Shown: positions 5,746 through 8,677 of the stretch, piece after piece
Position numbering within the stretch: the stretch's first letter is position 1
Layout of the letters: the number at the start of each line of letters is the position of its first letter
Origin: a bacterium
GTDB lineage: Bacteria > Cyanobacteriota > Sericytochromatia > S15B-MN24 > VGJW01
Direction: 5' to 3'
DNA length: 8,677 nucleotides
Assembly (NCBI GenBank): GCA_021790035.1
Contig: JAJYIO010000078.1
Span: 1-8,677 of the forward strand
Position numbers and translations under genes: made by a program
Notes under the pieces: model-generated
What the model saw: the letters and a program-made list of their open reading frames with translations, nothing else
Told to the model about the DNA's origin: nothing
Databases searched by the model: none

Positions 5746-6564
5746 ATGGCGATTTCCAACCAGCTCCAGGGCCTCGTTCGCGAGGCGTACGAGGACCGCT
5801 CCCGGCTCGGCCTGGTCGAGACGCGCCAGGCGGTCGAGGAGGTCATCGCGTGCCTCGATCGCGGCGAACTGCGCGTGGCCGAGAAGCGCGACGGCGAGTG
5901 GATCGTCAACGACTGGGTGAAGCAGGCGATCCTGCTCTACTTCGCGCTGCGCCCGGTCGAGCGGATGGGCGAGGGGCCGCTGTTCTTCCACGACAAGATT
6001 CCCCCCAAGCGGGACATCCAGCAGATCCGGGTCGTGCCGCCCGGGGTGGCTCGGTACGGATCCTTCCTCGAGCCCGGGGTCATCTTGATGCCGGGCTACG
6101 TCAACATCGGGGCCTATGTCGGAGCCGGCACGATGGTGGATACGTGGGCCACGGTAGGGTCATGCGCGCAGATCGGAAGAAACGTGCACCTCTCGGGCGG
6201 CGTCGGGATCGGCGGCGTGCTGGAGCCGCCCTCGGCTCGCCCGGTGATCATAGAGGACGGGGCCTTCGTGGGCTCGCGCTGCATCGTGGTGGAGGGGGTG
6301 ATCGTCGAGGAGGAGGCCGTGCTGGGCGCCGGTGTGGTCCTCACGGCCTCGACGGCGATCGTGGACGTCACCGGGAGCTCGCCCGTCACGATCAAGGGCC
6401 GCGTGCCGGCGCGCAGCGTCGTGATTCCCGGCACGATTCCCAAGCGCTTTCCCGCCGGGGAGTATCACGTGCCCTGTGCGCTCGTCATCGGACAGCGCAA
6501 GGCCTCGACCGATCGCAAGACGTCGTTGAACGACGTCCTGCGGACCTTCGAGGTGGCCCTTTGA
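5746..6564 (+). CDS. dapD: 2,3,4,5-tetrahydropyridine-2,6-dicarboxylate N-succinyltransferase DapD
   Basis: DapD transfers succinyl from succinyl-CoA to tetrahydrodipicolinate, the committing step of the succinylase branch of DAP synthesis. It is a trimeric left-handed beta-helix (hexapeptide repeat) acyltransferase. From ATG 5746 it has 272 residues, close to the 274 of the E. coli enzyme, and its N-terminus aligns with that type. The helical N-terminal domain includes LRVAEKRDGEW. The LbH core contains VNIGAYV, TMVDTWATVGSCAQIG (Asp132 corresponds to the family's conserved Asp), NVHLSGGVGIGGVLEP and VVEGVIVEEEAVLGAGVVL. It ends SLNDVLRTFEVAL. This is the proteobacterial type, not the longer actinobacterial type. 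The ATG lacks a clear Shine-Dalgarno sequence. An upstream in-frame GTG (5626) would add 40 residues of atypical codon use, judged unlikely. The upstream leader may control translation. Confidence 0.94.
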   Translation: MAISNQLQGLVREAYEDRSRLGLVETRQAVEEVIACLDRGELRVAEKRDGEWIVNDWVKQAILLYFALRPVERMGEGPLFFHDKIPPKRDIQQIRVVPPGVARYGSFLEPGVILMPGYVNIGAYVGAGTMVDTWATVGSCAQIGRNVHLSGGVGIGGVLEPPSARPVIIEDGAFVGSRCIVVEGVIVEEEAVLGAGVVLTASTAIVDVTGSSPVTIKGRVPARSVVIPGTIPKRFPAGEYHVPCALVIGQRKASTDRKTSLNDVLRTFEVAL

Positions 6565-6589
6565 CCGGGCGAATCCGGGGTGCCTCTCG

Positions 6590-6607
6590 GGCCCGGCTGG
6601 CCGGGCC
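6590..6607 (+). other. Strong GC hairpin in the dapD-dapE gap
   Basis: GGCCCGG (6590-6596) and CCGGGCC (6601-6607) form a perfect 7-bp all-GC stem with the 4-base loop CTGG. It lies 25 bases after the dapD stop and 51 before dapE. No run of T follows, so it is not a classic intrinsic terminator. It could protect an mRNA 3' end or reduce read-through. A 10-base palindrome, CCGTCGACGG (6615-6624), follows. Confidence 0.45.
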
Positions 6608-6644
6608 GGCTGACCCGTCGACGGATCGGCGCCCGGGGGGGTGC

Positions 6645-6650
6645 GAGGGG
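6645..6650 (+). promoter_or_regulatory. Ribosome binding site deciding the dapE start
   Basis: GAGGGG lies 8 bases before the in-frame TTG at 6659. The alternative GTG at 6641 has only a G-run touching it with no spacer. This favours TTG 6659 as the true start. Confidence 0.55.
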
Positions 6651-6658
6651 CGTCGGCC

Positions 6659-7756
6659 TTGACCAAGGACCTGGCGGATCGCCTGGCCGCGTTGACGCTG
6701 GAGCTGCTCGCCGTGCCATCGGTTACGGGCGACGAGGCGGCCATCGCCGGGCGAGTCGCGGCCCTGGCGGGCAATCGTGGCTGCGAGGTGCGCCGGCACG
6801 GAAATTCCGTGGTCGCGCACCGAGCCGGGCCGGGACCGGCCATCGGGCTCTTCGGCCACCTCGATACGGTCTCTCCGGCAAAGGATCAGCCGGTCGGGCG
6901 GCAGGGCGATCGCCTTCTTGGCTGCGGGGCCTCGGACATGAAGGGGGGGCTGGCCGTGATGCTCGATCTGGCGGCAGCCGCTCCCGTTGCGGCCGGCAGC
7001 CAGGCGGCCGACCTCTGGCTGGTCTTCTACGATCGCGAGGAAGGGCCGTACGAGAGCAACGGCCTCCGGACGCTGCTGCCGCTCTTGCCGAGGCTCGACC
7101 TTGCCATCGCCCTCGAGCCGACCGGCAACGTCGTCCAGGCGGGCTGCATGGGCGGCATCCACGCCCAGGTGACCTTCCGGGGCCAGCGGGCGCACAGCGC
7201 GCGGCCATGGCAGGGGCGCAACGCGATCTACGGTGCCGCCGGGGTCCTGCGGCGCCTGGCGGAACTTTCGCCCCGCGAGGTGCGGATTGCCGGCCTGCCT
7301 TTCTACGAGGTCATGTCGGCGACGATGGCCACGACGGCAAATTCCCGTAACGTGGTTCCGGATGCGTTTACCGTGAACGTCAACGTGCGCTTTGCTCCGG
7401 GCCGGACGGCCGCCGAGGCCGCCGCCGAGCTGGTGGATCTCGTCGCGGGCGAGGCGGAGGTCGCGATCGTCGACGCGGCTCCTGCGGGAGAGGTTCGCGT
7501 GGACCAGCCGTTGCTGGCCGGGTGGATCCAGCGTGCGGGCCTGGCGGTCGAGCCCAAGCAGGCGTGGACCGACGTGGCCCAGCTCACCGCCGCTGGAATC
7601 CCCGCGGTCAACTTGGGCCCCGGCGACCCCGCGCAGGCACATCAGGCGGGAGAATGGGTGGAGATCGAAGCGCTCGTAACTTGTCACGAGCTGCTTTCGG
7701 ACCTGCTCGGTCCCAGGTCTTCGGAGCCACGGCGCGACCGGAGCGGGCAGTCGTGA
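6659..7756 (+). CDS. dapE: Succinyl-diaminopimelate desuccinylase DapE (M20 family, actinobacterial-type)
   Basis: This is a di-zinc M20 peptidase-family amidohydrolase that removes succinate from N-succinyl-LL-DAP to give LL-DAP. It has 365 residues from TTG 6659; GTG 6641 would add six. Metal and catalytic residues are in place: His67 and Asp69 in GHLDT, bridging Asp93 in ASDMKGG, catalytic base Glu127 and metal ligand Glu128 in FYDREEG, Glu153 in ALEPTG, and a His near residue 336 in AQAHQAGEW. The dimerisation/lid domain carries His179 in RAHSARPWQGRNAI, then NVNVRFAPGRTAAEA. The FYDxEE signature and HSARxWxGxNAI resemble the DapE type found in Actinobacteria rather than the E. coli enzyme (TADEEG). 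Its stop overlaps the start of the next gene by 4 bases (GTGA), so translation is coupled. The related ArgE and CPG2 families are less likely given the dap neighbours. Confidence 0.9.
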   Translation: MTKDLADRLAALTLELLAVPSVTGDEAAIAGRVAALAGNRGCEVRRHGNSVVAHRAGPGPAIGLFGHLDTVSPAKDQPVGRQGDRLLGCGASDMKGGLAVMLDLAAAAPVAAGSQAADLWLVFYDREEGPYESNGLRTLLPLLPRLDLAIALEPTGNVVQAGCMGGIHAQVTFRGQRAHSARPWQGRNAIYGAAGVLRRLAELSPREVRIAGLPFYEVMSATMATTANSRNVVPDAFTVNVNVRFAPGRTAAEAAAELVDLVAGEAEVAIVDAAPAGEVRVDQPLLAGWIQRAGLAVEPKQAWTDVAQLTAAGIPAVNLGPGDPAQAHQAGEWVEIEALVTCHELLSDLLGPRSSEPRRDRSGQS

Positions 7757-8677
7757 ACCCCGTCCTGGCGGGGATCGGCCCATCCCTCATCCGCGAGCTC
7801 AACAGCCGCAAGCAGCCGGGCGACATCGATCTGGGGCTGGGCGAGCCGCGGCTGGCGCCCGATGGCGCGCTGCTGGCCGAGGCGGCAGCCTGGGCCGCCG
7901 ACGGTTGCCGGTACGGTCCTAATGCCGGGGACGCTGAACTCCGGGGGATCGTCGCGGGGCATTTTGGGTACGGCGGTCTCGACCATGCCGAAAACGTCTG
8001 CATCACGGTTGGTTCGCAGGAGGCCATCTTTTTGGCGATCAAGACCCTCTGCGATCCAGCTCGCCACGAGGTCCTGGTCGTCGAGCCCGCGTACCCCCTC
8101 TACCGCAAGATCGCGCAGATGGAGGGCGTGCCCAGCTGCGGCGTGGACTTGCCGGCCGAGACGGGTTTCGCGCTGCGGGCCGGACGGGTGCTCGCGGCCG
8201 TGTCTGACCGGACGCGGTTGATCGTCCTGTGCAGTCCTGGCAATCCCACGGGACGGATCGCCCCGCGCTCCGAGCTCGTCGAGCTGGCCCTGGGGCTCTT
8301 GCAGCGGTCCGATCCGCCGTTCGTCCTGGTCGACGAGGCCTATCGCGAGCTGTATCTCGGCGACGATCCTCCGCCGCAACTGGCGGACCTCTACCCCCGC
8401 ACGGTGGTCGCTGGCAGCCTGTCCAAGAGCAATGCCCTGACCGGCCTGCGCCTGGGCTGGCTGATGGGGCCGACCGATGCGATCGCCGCCGCCACCCGCG
8501 TGCACCAGCTCGTGTTGACCAGCGCCAGCACGCTGTCCCAGCGGGTGGCCCGCCTCCTGTTCGAGAACCATCGGCTCGGCGACCACCGCGCCCACTACCA
8601 GGCCAGCTGGACGGCCTACCGGGCGGCTCTGGCGGCTCATGGCCTCTACCACGTGATTCCAGAAGGCGGTTTCTACG
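7753..8677 (+). CDS. dapC: Class I/II PLP aminotransferase, probable succinyl-DAP aminotransferase, partial
   Basis: The frame is open from GTG 7753 to the right edge: 308 residues, with perhaps 70-90 missing at the C-terminus. It is a fold-type I aminotransferase. YGPNAGD, TVGSQEAIF, EPAYPLYRKI, CSPGNPTG with Asn164, LVDEAYRELYL with Asp194 and Tyr197, and SLSKSNALTGLRLGW with the PLP Lys225 and Arg233 are all present. The GTG overlaps the dapE stop and has GGAG 9 bases upstream, so the start is secure. The fold family alone does not fix the substrate. The dapC call (glutamate-dependent amination of N-succinyl-2-amino-6-ketopimelate) rests on its position directly after dapD and dapE, where it supplies the step between them. 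Alternatives are an aspartate- or alanine-type aminotransferase. The final substrate-binding Arg of the family would lie outside the window. Confidence 0.8.
   Translation, partial: MNPVLAGIGPSLIRELNSRKQPGDIDLGLGEPRLAPDGALLAEAAAWAADGCRYGPNAGDAELRGIVAGHFGYGGLDHAENVCITVGSQEAIFLAIKTLCDPARHEVLVVEPAYPLYRKIAQMEGVPSCGVDLPAETGFALRAGRVLAAVSDRTRLIVLCSPGNPTGRIAPRSELVELALGLLQRSDPPFVLVDEAYRELYLGDDPPPQLADLYPRTVVAGSLSKSNALTGLRLGWLMGPTDAIAAATRVHQLVLTSASTLSQRVARLLFENHRLGDHRAHYQASWTAYRAALAAHGLYHVIPEGGFY

Noticed and set aside
6590..6607. Rho-independent terminator after dapD
   Set aside because: A strong stem but no following T-run; the downstream genes are plainly in the same pathway and orientation.
6641..6643. 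GTG as the dapE start
   Set aside because: The G-run touches the codon with no spacer, whereas TTG 6659 has GAGGGG at 8 bases. The extra six residues add nothing conserved.
6485..7783. Minus-strand open frame (432 residues) opposite dapE
   Set aside because: It covers dapE and its gap; DapE's metal ligands and motifs lie on the plus strand. No family features appear on the minus strand.
7684..8652. Minus-strand open frame (322 residues) opposite the aminotransferase
   Set aside because: The plus strand encodes a clear PLP aminotransferase through the whole interval, open to the window end.

Overview
This is a GC-rich chromosomal window with strong G/C preference at third codon positions. 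It holds two divergent gene blocks that read away from a 120-base control region at about 2730-2849. The organism cannot be named from the sequence. The succinylase (dapD/dapE) route to diaminopimelate, a Tad-type pilus assembly pair and an acylated lipoprotein all point to a free-living bacterium. The mix of a proteobacterial-type DapD with a DapE of the kind usual in Actinobacteria, plus apparent leaderless promoters, would suit a deep-branching GC-rich phylum. That placement is inference only.

Minus-strand block, read right to left: tadB (2729-1857), tadC (1806-889), then an OmpR/PhoB-family response regulator (803-138). TadB and TadC form the paired inner-membrane platform of a Tad/Flp pilus machine. 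No ATPase (tadA), pilin, secretin or sensor kinase is visible here. The regulator has its own candidate promoter.

Plus-strand block, read left to right: an unrecognised lipoprotein (2850-3728), miaA (3734-4687), dapF (4727-5584), dapD (5746-6564), dapE (6659-7756) and a PLP aminotransferase that runs off the right edge (7753-8677), most likely dapC. The four dap products would cover succinylation of tetrahydrodipicolinate, transamination, desuccinylation and epimerisation to meso-diaminopimelate. That intermediate feeds both peptidoglycan and lysine. dapA and dapB are not in the window.

The non-coding parts hold the less expected material. A 30-base sequence occurs twice (112-141 and 1831-1860, 26/30 identical), and each copy supplies the TAG stop codon of a different gene. 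The left copy ends a hairpin-rich intergenic element that fills 1-137. A short gapped match to this element follows the dapF stop. Three transcription units (tadB, the regulator, the lipoprotein) each have a TATA-like hexamer exactly 6 bases before the start codon, which suggests leaderless mRNAs. The 161-base dapF-dapD gap can fold into a closed multi-helix RNA just before dapD. No RNA gene, CRISPR array, transposase or origin was seen.
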